A DNA stretch of 64,000 nucleotides from Kryptolebias marmoratus. Lineage: Eukaryota; Chordata; Actinopteri; Cyprinodontiformes; Rivulidae. The first letter of the stretch is position 1, and each line of letters begins with the position of its first letter. Under the pieces are notes generated by a model. It was not told the DNA's origin. It did no database searches and saw only the letters and a list, made by a program, of their open reading frames with translations. The stretch spans positions 11,241,944-11,305,943 of the forward strand of contig NC_051445.1 in the NCBI RefSeq assembly GCF_001649575.2, in the 5' to 3' direction. Below are positions 24,300-37,400 of this stretch, piece by piece. A program made the translations under genes and the position numbers.

Positions 24300-27200
24300 T
24301 TAACCCTCGGTGTTATTTATGTGATTTACACAAAATTTTAAACCTACTCTATAAAAAATGCTTTAAAAAGCATTTTTGCTCAACATATATTAGCGTTGAA
24401 CAAATGAGAACAATCCTTAAAAAAACGTCCCTGAACTTATTTACCTCTGCTTTTATTAAACTATATTCAGTATTTCTAAATTTGCATCAAAATTAGCCAG
24501 ACAAGTGGCTTCTAGCTGCAGTACCACTGATCTGCCACTTGGGAGAGACATGGCACCACAGGAAAGAAAATGCTGCTGTTCATTTAATGCATTTAATCTA
24601 AATGCAGCTTCAACTCTTTTTTTAAACTGAATTTTAGCTTCTACTAAAATCTTGAGTTAAGGCCATAGTGCTGAGAATCTTAAACTTGAATTTGATAAAC
24701 CCTAAGAAGCCATAAGTAATAAAACAAACAAGAAATCTGTAGGTTTCCAAGAGCTTCTAAGCACTTTCCGACTGATTTTTAAAATTAGACCTGGATCTTT
24801 TTCCTTAAATCCACAAATCCAGTGTTGAACATGAGGGACCTGGAATATCAGGGTGTGCGGTTAAAACATGGCTTCTTTCCCGTTTAATGTTGCACGAAGG
24901 CTCCACAAACACAACGGCCATGAGTCAGCGTACACGCAGGTATTCCCTGATAACTAAATAAGATTAAATGTTATTTTGTTAGTGGGGGATTTCTAGGTCA
25001 TGGGAACAGAAATGTGTAAAAATCACAAAAAAATACAAACAAGTTTGGCAAATGGTGTCCATGTTGCTGCACGTATATACGGTGTGAAAGTCTTTTTTTT
25101 CCCTTATTTCTTTATATTTTGCTTCCAATATTCCAGACATTCTTGGATTTTTTTTGGCCCGTTTCCTAAAAAGTATAGCTCTCTGATACAGTTCATCTGC
25201 TGCAGAGTTTTTAACACTCAACATGACGACTTCTTTCATCCTCAACTTGTCCAGATTCCTCATATTTTAAGCATATGATGCAGCCAAAGTCTAAAAAGCA
25301 AACATTTAAAATAAAAAATAAAAAAGTCTGGAGCTTGATTGATCAAAAGTTTAAGAAAGTCCGGTTGGCTGGAAACAAAATATAATTAAAAGATGTGGTG
25401 TAAAGCTTTTGCACTGAACTGTATCTGGAGCTGTTAATAGCTTTAAATTACATTTCTAAAAAGTGGTTTTCCTGCAGCAGTGTTTTGCAGCTGAATAGTT
25501 GACAAAAAATAAAAAGGAGAAAAATAAGAAGGAAATCAAGAAAGTCCCACTTGCTAGGGGCGCTGAAATGGTTGTAAACCATTAACTTTACAACCATTTC
25601 ACTCCGTATGCGAGGACTGAAGAACTCCATACGGCAGAAAGTAACGTCTCCTCGTAGCAGTCGCTCTATTTTCCTCTAGAAAAGTATATTTCCTACTGCA
25701 GGTGAGGAATGTGTGTGTGTTCATCGCAACAGAAAGGATTGGACACTCAAAGACCAGAGATATAGCATCATTGATGAAAACAGCAGGTGAACTTATCAAA
25801 TATATACAGGCCATCAGCTTCGTTACATCTTCAGTCATTTTCAAACTCAGAAACAAACAAAAAGAGAGAAAAATAATTATTTACAGGGACAAGTAAAACC
25901 TTAAACGTGACGGTTGTTTTGCATGAAAATAAAGAACATGCGTCGCTTTCCTCCTCCGTAGTGCGAAGCTAAATCTGAACGTTGGTAGGCAACAGGTAGG
26001 CGTTCGGTAACACAAGAGCTTATAAACGTGCCAATCGCCTTCATGCAGGAGTCTGTGGCAACGTGGTTTGTCAATTCCACTCAAATCGTACAAAAATAAA
26101 AAGTAAAAAGCAGAAGAAACACTTTCAAGATGAGCAGAAATAATAAAACAGGAGCTGCGAGACACTGAGTGCGACGTTCGGGGGGGTGGGGTGGGGACTA
26201 AACGCTGCATGACGGAGGGCGACGGGCTGAGAGGCGCAGAGAATGGTTTCTGAAGATGAGCGGAAGCATGAAACCAGCAGAGAAACAGCGCAGAGGAGGG
26301 GAGGGGGGGTCCGATTCAATGCACCTTTTTTTTTAAATATATTCAAATTAGCTCAGGCAAAACATTCGATTCGGCTGCAAAAACCAATATTTGTGAATTT
26401 TACAGAGAGAAAAAAAGAAAGAAAGAAAATAACCTGCAGCGTGAGAAAGTAAAACCGGTAAATGATGCGACGTGAGAATGACGGCAGCTGTGGAGATGTG
26501 TGCAGCTCGGCTGAAAACAGGGAGAGAAATAAATCAGAACAGAGTGAGAAGCTGTAACCAGTTAATGTAACCCCGTCTTCCTTCCTCCAGTTTAATTGAA
26601 ACTCTGGATTTTATTTCAAGTCAAAACAGGTTGAAAAATCCGGTTCCCTCTTTTCGCTATCTACTTCATCGGGTGGTTTGACTTATAGAGCGCACAGGCA
26701 AACATTTACGTCACAAAAATAAAAAAAAAGAAGTGAAATAATTATCTTCGCCGTCTTCTTCAGAGTGGTTGGTTTTAAAGGAAGGTTAGAAAAAGGCAGG
26801 ACAGAGACTGCAGAAAGGGGGGGGGGGTTAAAGCTTATCCAAGACCTCAATCACAGTGAAGAAGTCACATCGTTTTCCTCCTTAACAAAAATAAAAAGCT
26901 TAAAGACAAAAACTCAAGTCCCTCTTTATATTTACAAGCTCAGAAATGTACAGTGGGGAAGGACAGGTGGGAGAAACAAAAAGGCTGAGAAAGAGAAAAA
27001 TATAATTTACAGAAAGGTTTGAGAACAAGCGTTAACCTCACCTGCGACAACAAATCTTTGTTTGTTTTTTTTTTCCAATAAAATATCAGTTTTGGATGAA
27101 GAGCGAACGTCCGTTTACTCATAAAAGAGGAAATCACTTTGGAATCTACTTTCGTCACTTCAAAAATCGTAAAACACTGAGAACCTTTTGGACATTTTGG

Positions 27201-28450
27201 GAGATGTGAGGCGATGCGAGTATAAAACCAAAGAACAGGAGATGGATGGATGAATTTAGCCGAGCATGAAGACTCAAACCGGGCAGCAGACTAGCCTCAG
27301 TTTTTTCCTCAGCAGAGGCTCGCTGCTCCTCCTCCTCCTCATCTTTATGTTAAGCTTCATAAGACAGCAGGATTATACGAGTGGCTTTATTCCACTTTCA
27401 CAATAAAAGCTAATGGCACGCATCTCCCAAAATGCCTAGCTGCTCCTTTTATTATCAGTATCACACACGTAAGGTTGAAAATTCTAGGATTTCTTTTTTT
27501 TTTTTTTTAAGTTGGAAACTTTCCACAGGAATTAATAAGGCTGAAGATTTTAAACACACTGACTAAAACAACCAGATTTCATTGCTGCTTCGTGCAACGA
27601 GAGGCACAAAAATGAGTTCTTCTGAAGTTTGTTTCCATGTAGATAAAACTGCATTCATTTGGAAAAAAAAAAAAAGACTGGAAAAACGTTCATTATTCTT
27701 TAAATGTGTCGTGACAGTGATCTTATCAGTAGCTTCATCGCCGTCAAAACGGGTTAATAAATTTACTTTCAGGTCAAACTCATCCCTTGCTTGTGACTTA
27801 ATCAGCCTGTGACAAAACAGAGTTTATAATTTTAAGTGGATATGATAGGGGTTTGTTTAAATCGCCCCCAGTTCCCTTAAATTCCCCATAATTCTTATGG
27901 AAAGTTCCCAATCTAGAATATTTCCAAAATCCCACCCGCAAAAAAGCAAACCTTCCGCCCCCTTTTGCAACCCTAACCCCCATGAAAAACTAAAACTTCT
28001 GTATCACTACGTCCTTTTCTGTACATGTCCCGTGAAGTAACCCCAGAATCACACAGGTGGACAAAAGTCTAAACGCACTACGGTTTAATTTCTGCTTGAA
28101 CTGCTTGTCGTTTTATTCTTGTTACTTTTGCACCAAACCTATAGAAACTTTTTTTTTTTTTTTTTTTAAATCTAATGTGTAACGGGCAAGTGGTAGAATT
28201 GCAGATAAGAGGGTTACACAACACTCTGCGCTACGATGACCTCTGAGAACAGTGTAAGATGACTGGCTACCAAGCTGGAGCGGAAAGACTTCATCAGATA
28301 TTTACACACAACCTAAAAAAGAAAAAAAAAAGGTAGTTTCATTCAAGCTAAATAACAGAGTTAAGATATCTGGGCTCATACCAGCAGGGCTAACACACAC
28401 TGCACTGTTAGACGCGTGGCTTCTCATTCGGCTTGTCGCAGACGACCACT
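24300..28450. other. Intergenic and probable rprd2 3' UTR; no other gene seen
   Basis: AT-rich sequence downstream of the rprd2 stop at 28,451. Minus-strand AATAAA candidates occur (for example at 27,386-27,391), so a long 3' UTR is plausible. T-runs occur near 27,490 and 28,149. A 95-codon frame at 24,979-25,263 (minus) has no recognisable motif. Confidence 0.4.
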
Positions 28451-31400
28451 TCAGTAGCGCGGGGGGATGAAAGGCCTCTTCTGGAAGGGACCACCTGCGA
28501 AATGGGGGCCGGAGCGCTTCCCTCTCCGAAACCCACCCCTGGCCAGATGATCTTGAGACATGCTTTGGCCTCGCAGCAGGGGTCTCTGCGGGAGGGGGGT
28601 GGGGAGGATCGGGGGTCGAGGGGCGGGCAGGTTGAGGAGGGGGACGGGGTGCGGCGTTTTACTGTGGGGCTGCGCAGGAGGACTGGCGGGGGGNNNNNNN
28701 NNNNNNNNNNNNNNNNNNNNNNNNNNNNNNNNNNNNNNNNNNNNNNNNNNNNNNNNNNNNNNNNNNNNNNNNNNNNNNNNNNNNNNNNNNNNNNNNNNNN
28801 NNNNNNNNNGGGGGGAGGTGGTGGAGGATGTCGGGGAGGGCGAAGGGGAAGGGAGGGGCAAAATCAAGGGCTCCTTCACTCTGCCGAGCAAAGGTGGAGG
28901 AACGCCGGGGGTGCCGGGGCGGTGGAGGGGGGGCGTATGGCGAGGGACAAAGGGCTCCTTGACCGTGCCGGGGCGGGGAAGCTTGGGGGGCTCGCCGAGC
29001 AGCGAGGACATGAGTGGTGGGGGGGTCACTTTGCTTCCTCTGGGCCCCATCCCGCCGCGCTCGACTCCTTCGGGTTTCATGGAGGGGGGCATGGACGGGG
29101 CAGGATCGAGAGGGACTAGCACTCCCCCTACCATAACTGCGGAGGGCACAGCGGAGTGAGTGGGTGGAGGCGAGAGGCGCTGCAGCGCGGGAGGCGGAGG
29201 GGGTCGAGGGATCGGTGGGGGAATGCTAAAGTAAGGGGATGCAGGATGATGCTGGAGGTGTGGCGGAGGAGGGGTCTGCATGGTCTCTGTGTGGTACGGC
29301 ATGTGGAAGTGAGCCTGGGGAGGAGGAAGAGGGTGCGGGAGGGGAAGAGGTGGAGGAGGGTGGAGATGCGGGATCAGGAGATGCGGCAGGGGGGGAGGAG
29401 GCATGGAGGGGATGATGTCCTCTGCGCCTCCCTGGCCGAGGTTAAGAGGCGGCGGTATAATGTGGGACGAGGGGGGCCGAGTTTCCAGGTACTCCTCCTC
29501 TTCGTACCACATTGCAGCTCCTGCTCGACCCCCAGCCCCTCCCCCTCGCCGGGAGCCTCGACCAATCACGCGGATGCTCTCCACCGTCTTGATGCGTTCT
29601 CCGGCCAGCGGGCGGTTAGAATAGCCCAGAGTCTGGATGGGCGCTCCTTCAGTGTGGGGCGACACAAGCGTCTCGATGCGGTGGTACTGACCCCCCTTTG
29701 CGTCTCCGTCGGGAAACTCTTTCCCGTTGCCCTGTTTCTTTCCACCCAGACCGCCATCATCATCGGAGCCGGTGCTCGCCTTACGAGAGCCGGCAGAGTG
29801 TCTCCTCTCTCCCATCATTCTGCTGTTTCCCATAATCCTCAGCTGGCCGTGTTTTTCATCCTTCTTACCCTTCATGTCAGGAGAGGAAACCTGCTTCCTC
29901 TTTGCCTCGTCGTCTTTTGACAGCGTGCTGCTCTTTTTCACAGCTCCGAATCTGGAAGAGGAGTCGTTGAGGCTGTCTCCGTTGTTGCTGCTGCTTCCCG
30001 ACGGGGTGACGGCAGCATCCCAGGGTTCACTGCGGTAGGCCGTGGGTGAGAGGTTATGACCTCCAGCCGAGCCTAAAGAGTCGGGCATGCTTCCGGGTGT
30101 GTCCATGATCTCGTCCTGCGTCGGCGTGCCGGCCGCCTCGTCCCTCACTGGGGTCCCATCCACCCCGTCGGGACTGTCGTCGCCCAGGACCACGCTAAAG
30201 CCCGGATTGCCCTGCAAGAAACTGTTGATCTTGGATTCTAAGCTGGGGGGAGAGACCGTGGGGGCAACGGGACGAGGAGGTGGAGGCGGAGGAGGGGGAG
30301 GCGAAAGCTGTCGCTCCTTCCCCCAGTCTCTGCTCTTTCCAAGCGCGTCCTGTTTGAGGCTGTTACTCAGAGGGGGTTTTGGTTTCGGGGTGGTCGGGGT
30401 CACTGGCGTTTTGGCGCTTGCCGATTCCGGAGAGGTTCGGGTGGAGGTCGCAGAGGAGGTGTTGGTCACACTTTGCAGCAGAGAGGAAAACGCTGTTTTG
30501 AGATAAAAACAGAGAAGAAGAAGAAAGAAAAAAAAGTGAAATACATTTAATTTTATTTTTAACCAAGTCACAGAACATGATACGAGCCTAACCTGGCGTG
30601 TTGGTTTTCGACAGAGCGTTGAGGATTCCCTCAGGGGTGATGTCAACACGTGACAGGATGCTGGCCAAAGCAGGACTTGGTGGGGTTGCCTTGGAGGCTG
30701 CTGATTGGGCAGTCGGGGTCGTGGGGGTCCCAGGGGATGGTCGAGGTGATGGACTAGCTGCTGACAGGCAAGCAAAGACAAGAAGGTAGATCAAAGGTGC
30801 TTCAAATGTTTTTATTCATTTTTTAAATACACTGAATGCAAGGGGTAGGGGGTTATCTGTCTTTTAAGCATCACAATGCGGGCACAGATGACTTTGAGTT
30901 GCTTTAAGATCAAAAACTGACTGTTATGCAACGTTAATATCGTCTTGTGGCAGATCTCTGAAGTCCAAAAATACCCCCCCCTCCCTGTTAAGCCGTTTTC
31001 TCCCACTCACAGACACACCTGTATTCTTCATGGCAGACGTAAGTGAGCTGAGAATGGAGCTGATCTTCCCGAGGTCCACTTTGGCCAGATTGACTCCCAG
31101 AGGAGCGGTCGGAGCACTTGTGACTTTAGCGGATGTGGGCGTCACCGGGGCTGCTGTGGCGGCAGCAGAAGCCAAAGCGACGGGCTTGGACACCTTTGCA
31201 GGCGTGTTTGGAAGCTTCGACGTCGACTCTGACTTCAAAGTCTTGGCAGCAGAAGGGGGCGACTTGTCTTTCTTGTCACCTGTAAGGAAAAGAAAAGAAG
31301 CTGATATGTTCGCAAATCATTCGAACTGTTAAAAAAATCCTATAAATGAAGCTCAGAAAGCTTAAAAATCCCAACTCTTTAAGAGGAAAATGTAAGAAGT

Positions 31401-34400
31401 AGGTTAGAAATACTGGACAATATTGTGGCTTTGTGATGTTATAAAGACAATAATTAGTACCTCACGTCGACCACGCATCTACAAAACTCTGCAGCAACTA
31501 ACCTGCTGCTGCAGCAGCATTCGCCTCCTCATCGGACAGATCCATGTCCTCCGTGTCCCTGTTGTCATTTTGTAAATCTCCTTCATCCATGGCTTTGCCG
31601 TCCAGGTCTGGATCCACCTGAGCTCTGCTAACACCCATTTCCAGAAAGGGCGACTCCGATCCGGTGGGCGACGGAGCGTCCTCAGAAGGAGAGGGGATGG
31701 GAGAGTCCTCGGGTCCGGGCAGCGTCGCCTTCAGAGAATCCAGTTTCCTTTTGAGACTGGTTACGCGGTTGGCAAAGGCATTGTACGCCTGAGGAGAACG
31801 GCAGGATCAAAAACAAGAAATGCAAAAAAAAAAAAAAGCTGAACATGAGACATTTATTTCCAAAACAGAAAAAAACGCCATAATCCACAAAACAACCATT
31901 GCTGTCACGCACCAGTGATAAGATCTTATCACAGCACGTTTTAAATAAACAATACTCACGTTTGCCACGATTTTTACTTCTTTGTACTGCATTTCATAGA
32001 AGATGTCTGCATTTCCCAAAGCTTCCAGCAGAGACGGACCGTTTTTCAACTCCTTCTCGAGGAAACTGATAAACTCCTGCAACTTCAGACTGCCGTCCTC
32101 GAAGTCCTTGGCAAACTTGTTCCCTCCTGCTTTGTCTAACAAATGAGACATCAATGTTAAAACACAAGGTTTCCTCCAGATTCTAAGGTTGGAAATGAAA
32201 AAAGGTGATGTGGCCTTATCCACAGACCGAGTCAGAAACAATGACACTCAAAGATTCTGATTTTATTTTGTAACAGGAAGTAATTTGAGTCAAACCCTTT
32301 CAGCAGGCGGAGCAGTAAATGACCGTCACACCCCCGCTGACGAGGAGTAAAACTTTTATTTTGACAAACAAGAAGAAGGCTTGTGTCGTATTGCCCGACA
32401 GAAAACAAATCCGGTGACGTCTGACCTTTAAGCCTCTTGAAGGCCTCGGCGTTGTAGGCGTCCAGCCTGAACGCTGCGAGCTGCTTCTCTCTGAACTCCT
32501 CTTCAGCAACGGCTAGCTTGTGTCTGGACAGCTGCTCTTCGAGGGAGTGGGGCTAGAAGAGAAGCGCAGCTCAATCAAGGCGACGCCCCGAACCTTTGCT
32601 TTACGCGCATTTTCAGAGGAAAGGAAAAAAAAAAAACCAAAGCTTACCGTGAACTCTGCAACAATCTTGGACTTCAGGGCTGCTTTAGCACTGGTGGGGG
32701 CTAAAACAAAAAAATACACTTATAAACACAATATTTTATAAATAAATACAAGTTTGTAATTTACAGTGGAGTAACCTCTGTCAACTTTTTATAGTTGTTT
32801 CTGTTTCTGCATAAATTTGAACTCGACATCAAGATTTCACACGTCCTAAAAACAGTCAAAACAAAAATCTTTTACTTTATTTTCTACCAAAGACTATCCA
32901 TAAAAGCTCTCCACAACCAAGCTCCGGCTTATATTTCAGGTCTTATTGTTCCATCTTTTCCTAACGGAGCCCTTCGGTCTCAGACTGCAGGTTTACTCGT
33001 GGTTCCTAGAGTTTCTAAAAGTAGAACAGGGCTACCGTTCAGTTCTCAGGCTCCTCTCTTTGTGAACAAACCTCCAGTTCCTATCTGTGAAACTGACACC
33101 CAGTCTGCTTTTAAGACTTTCCTTTTTGTTAAATCCTATAGTTAGGGTTGTTTTGGGTTTCCTGAGCCATGCTATAGGCTCAGACTGCTGGAGGACAAAC
33201 TGACCACATTTCCTCCCTCTGCTGCTGTCTTTACTCTCTCTACTCTCCATGATTGTAATCATTTCTATCATTAACATAATTTTTGTTCACAAGTTTTATA
33301 GAATAATTCAGAACTCACTGTCCTATAAACACACCCAACCCAAGCCATGATACTACCACCACCATGTTTGATTGAGAGAAAACAATTCTCCTCTTTCCTA
33401 AAATATTTTATCTGTCTTCAGGAGGCAAAACTGACAAATTCACCTCAAAATATCAGCTCTATTAGGGTTGATTTTGCAATTTGGACCCCTTTCATTCCCA
33501 ATTTCTGCCCCTCGTCCCGTTTCTTTAAATATTAAACTTGCCGTGATTACGCTTGATTTCATGAAAAGTTGTGTAATGATTTCACGTTACAACAATATGA
33601 TCGAATATGCATCTTCAACCAGCTGTCAGAAGAAAAAAAAAAAAAAAAGAGCTCATTATTTGTGTCTGGGTGTCATTTCAGAAGTGATAAGTCTGAAGAG
33701 GAGAGGGCAGAGGGACGTCCAGAAGCCAAAACAGGGAAGACATTGAAACAGCTTGTTGTTAAGATAGATAAAACTTCGTAAGGATTTATAAACTTTTCAG
33801 CAACTTTTGAAGTCTCAGAGAGCTTCTTTTGAGTCTGACAAAAATAAAAACTCAGAAATAAAAAGGAAAAGTTGACAGTTACCGGGAGGCGCCTCCTTTT
33901 CTTTCTGCTTTTCTTTCTCCTTTTCCTTCTCCTTCTCCTTCTGCTTCTCTCGCTCCTTTTCTTTCTGCTTCTCTCGCTCCTTCTCCTTTTTGTTCAAGTT
34001 GGCTCTGAACTTGGCGATCACCTCCTCGGGGTACACGCTCCTCTCCTCCCAAATCGTAAAGATCCTTTCCACCGATTTGCGGACTTTGCCGTCTCTAACC
34101 AAAGAAAAGCACAAGCTCGTTAGCAGCAGGACTCAGAACAATTTGTGCACATTTTTACATTAAAAAAAGGGGGATAAATATAAAAATAAAAAGAATGCAC
34201 TCACTTGATGAGCTGAGCAGCATTTGGGAGAACATCGGAGAAGGATGTACGAAACACAATGGCGTTCTTTCTCTTGCAGTTTTGTATCACATCATTGGCC
34301 AGGTAGAACAGATTCAAACGATGGTTGTTGTCAGCTGGAAAAAAATAAAAAGGGGATAAATAAGAGATCAGATTAGAAGTTTGAATTACTTTGGACCTCT

Positions 34401-37400
34401 CTAAAAGTGATCCTGAAAAACAGCAAATCGTACGCTACAAACTGCTCAAAATGTGTTTTATTGAAAAATATCTGAGGATCAATCAAAATCTTATCACTTT
34501 AAACCTTTTATCAGTTTGATGTAAAATAAACAGGCCTGCAAATAGAAAAATCTGATCGTCATCATAAATGTACATATAAACTGATATTTATTTATTGAAC
34601 TATTTTAATTTTAAATGAACATGAATCAACTGTTAAGTCAGAATAATATAATTGCCAAAAGCATTTATCCCTTAAGATTTTTTTTTATGCTGATTTAAGT
34701 ACGATTTAGTTATAATGTGGGCACTTTTTTAACAAACCTGGTAAATGTTATCTGGTTGGTATGTGTATATAACTCAAATAATAATTCCTGTTGGGTAACA
34801 TGCAATAAAGCTTCTTTTTTAGAGAAATTTCTATTTCTTTTTAGATTGATTTACTGCATTTGTACAGTTCACAAACGGCCCTTAAATGCTGAGCGTCATA
34901 CGTGACGTTACGCTGCACAGAGGTGATGAAAACACCAAAGAAATGACTCACCGGTGAGCGATAAATGTGATATTTGTTGTGGTGAATGTCCTATTTGAGG
35001 ATTTAACATCCTCGTGCATTAACTCACCTAACACAGAATGCTGAATGTTTACTAAACTTGAATTGGAGACTTTCTAAATCTGCAACAACAAATCAACAGG
35101 ACAGAACAGAAAGCCTGAATTATCAAAATCATCCCAACAAAAAGGTGGTTTATAGTCGCCCTCTTCGACTCAGGCACTAGTTTTAAATTTCAAGGATTTT
35201 GTCGCGTCAGAAATACACTCCTCTTTTCATCAGAATAAACGTTTTTATGAATTCAGACCACTCAAAGAATTGAAAAACAACAATTTTATGTATTTTTATT
35301 TATTTTCATCACCTTTAACTACAAAGACGGTTATAAGAGTTTTACTGTTTTAACATAGAATCATGCACAAGTTAAACAACATAATTATATATTTTTTAAC
35401 CAACTTATCAAAGTTTTACTCTCAGCTCAGTGACATCTGTGGGGTTTTTTGTAGAAGGGAACTTAGATAAAACGTGGGCTGGAAGATCGACGGCGCTTCT
35501 ATTAGACAAGAAATAATAAACATTCAGCATCAAGTTTGTTTTTCTCTTCTCTTAGTAAAGTTAAAGACTTTAAAGTCTTGACAACGTTTTAGATGCTGCT
35601 GTAAATCTGAAGGTGGCGATTCTTATGATAAAACTACTGAAAAAAAACCCTGTTTTTGTGTTGAAGTATTCTGGCGTCCACGCAGCACTGTGATTCTGTA
35701 AACTTGTTTTTATGCACATACAATCATACAGTTAATTCAACCAGAAATAAAAATAAACATGTTGTTAAATACAAGAAAATATTCAGCTAAAATTGTCAGG
35801 TCAGAGATTTACAAAAATCTGGAAAAAAATAAAAAAAAATATATATATAAAACATTATAATTTAGTCTAAATTGGAAAATAATCACTTCTATTTTCACAA
35901 GTTTGAGTCCACTTCCAATCAGTAAAAGCAGAATTCACATTCTGACTTTCTAGTGGAAAAATAACTGGATTTGTCACATTTTGTAATATTTTAACTAATG
36001 TTCTCAACCTACCAGGGACAAAACAAAGACTGGGTTTGAATTATTTAACTTTAAAATCTAAATACCACTGTCTTCCAAGCAGGGTTTTAACTTTTTAATA
36101 AATAAAATTAGTTTAACAATAAAGGGGAAGGTCATTATTTCGACTTGAACTTGTCATTACAAAAAGATAGTTAATGTTTGGTGACGCTGCAAACTTGTGT
36201 AACCAGAAAAAAAGGCAACAAAAAGCTGTCAGTGTGGGGAAAAAACTGTTTTAAATGCATCTCAGTTCTATCATGCATCAGGTAAAAGTCCAAATCGAGA
36301 CATTTTAATGAATCTATACAGGAGAGACTGATTTAAAGTCAACTACGAGTATCTGTTATCATGTCAGCTTTAATAAAAAACTCCTTCTTTTAATAAACTA
36401 TAAGGACTGAGTTCATGTTTGCCTTATGGAAATACTGCTAACATTCACTTATAATGTCTGAAAGTTCTTGTGTTAATTAAATTAAATTAAAGTCACTCAG
36501 TCAAGACATAATCAAAGCATCAATTAAGGGTTTTTTCTTTCCTCCTAATGCTTCAATCAGAGGCGGTGAATCAGAAGCCTTTTTGCAGTAGCTTTAAAAA
36601 AAAAAAGCACAAGTGGAAAATTAAAATAAAAAGGAGCAATTTTCCAAGGACGGAAACAGGTTAAAAATAAAGCTTTAAGACTAGTCCATGGCTGTGAGTA
36701 AAAAAAAACAACAGCCATTTTCTTAAGCAGTTTTATGCAACAAATTAAATAAAATGTTAAAAAGAAGCTAAACGCGGTGAAAACTGTCAGGGAGCATGTC
36801 CACGTTATTCTGAGCGATAATGCAAGAGATATATTTTATAAAAGTGCAAACAGTAAGAGGTTTCAAAGCGCCTGCTGTATTGGGGGAAAAAAATAATTTA
36901 AAAAGGCTTCAAGAGAAATGCAACTTTTTCTTAAGTTAACTTGCTAAAAAGGCGAATAAACCAGGCTGTAGGGGTCTGGGTCATATTGATTATAGATCTG
37001 TCTCCATTCATGCCAAACGGTCATGTGATCAAACGCACGAGGAAGTACATCTTATACGCCGCGTCGCCATTTTTAAAGGGACTAAAGCTGATTTCAACAA
37101 CAAGCTCCAACTGTAGAAAAAGCCTAAATTGTGCGTCACTTCCTCCCGTGAAAACAAGCCTTCAACTGAAGATGAAAAAAGGTAAACAGGCCCACAGTTT
37201 CTACACATTTCCATTTGACAAAACGAGGCCTGAAACAAGGAAATGGTGGGAAAATGGCTCGAGGAGAGGAAGACGAAAATAAACCTACTAATAAACAAAT
37301 AAACGTACTACAGCTACATCCTGACGACAGTGTGATGTTTATGTCTGCCATGACCACTTTGTCACAGATAAATACTCCACCTTTATGAGGAAAACAATAG

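Noticed and set aside
24979..25263. Lys-rich minus-strand frame of 94 codons downstream of rprd2
   Set aside because: Considered as a small gene or transposon relic. There is no motif, no splice context, and AT-rich 3' UTR-like surroundings.
28433..29920. Long Gly/Arg-rich plus-strand frames of 199-254 codons
   Set aside because: They are antisense to the proline- and serine-rich last exon of rprd2. They are composition shadows with no domain of their own.
33872..34123. Leu/Phe-rich plus-strand frame resembling a membrane protein
   Set aside because: It is the antisense of the Lys/Glu repeat in rprd2 exon 3.
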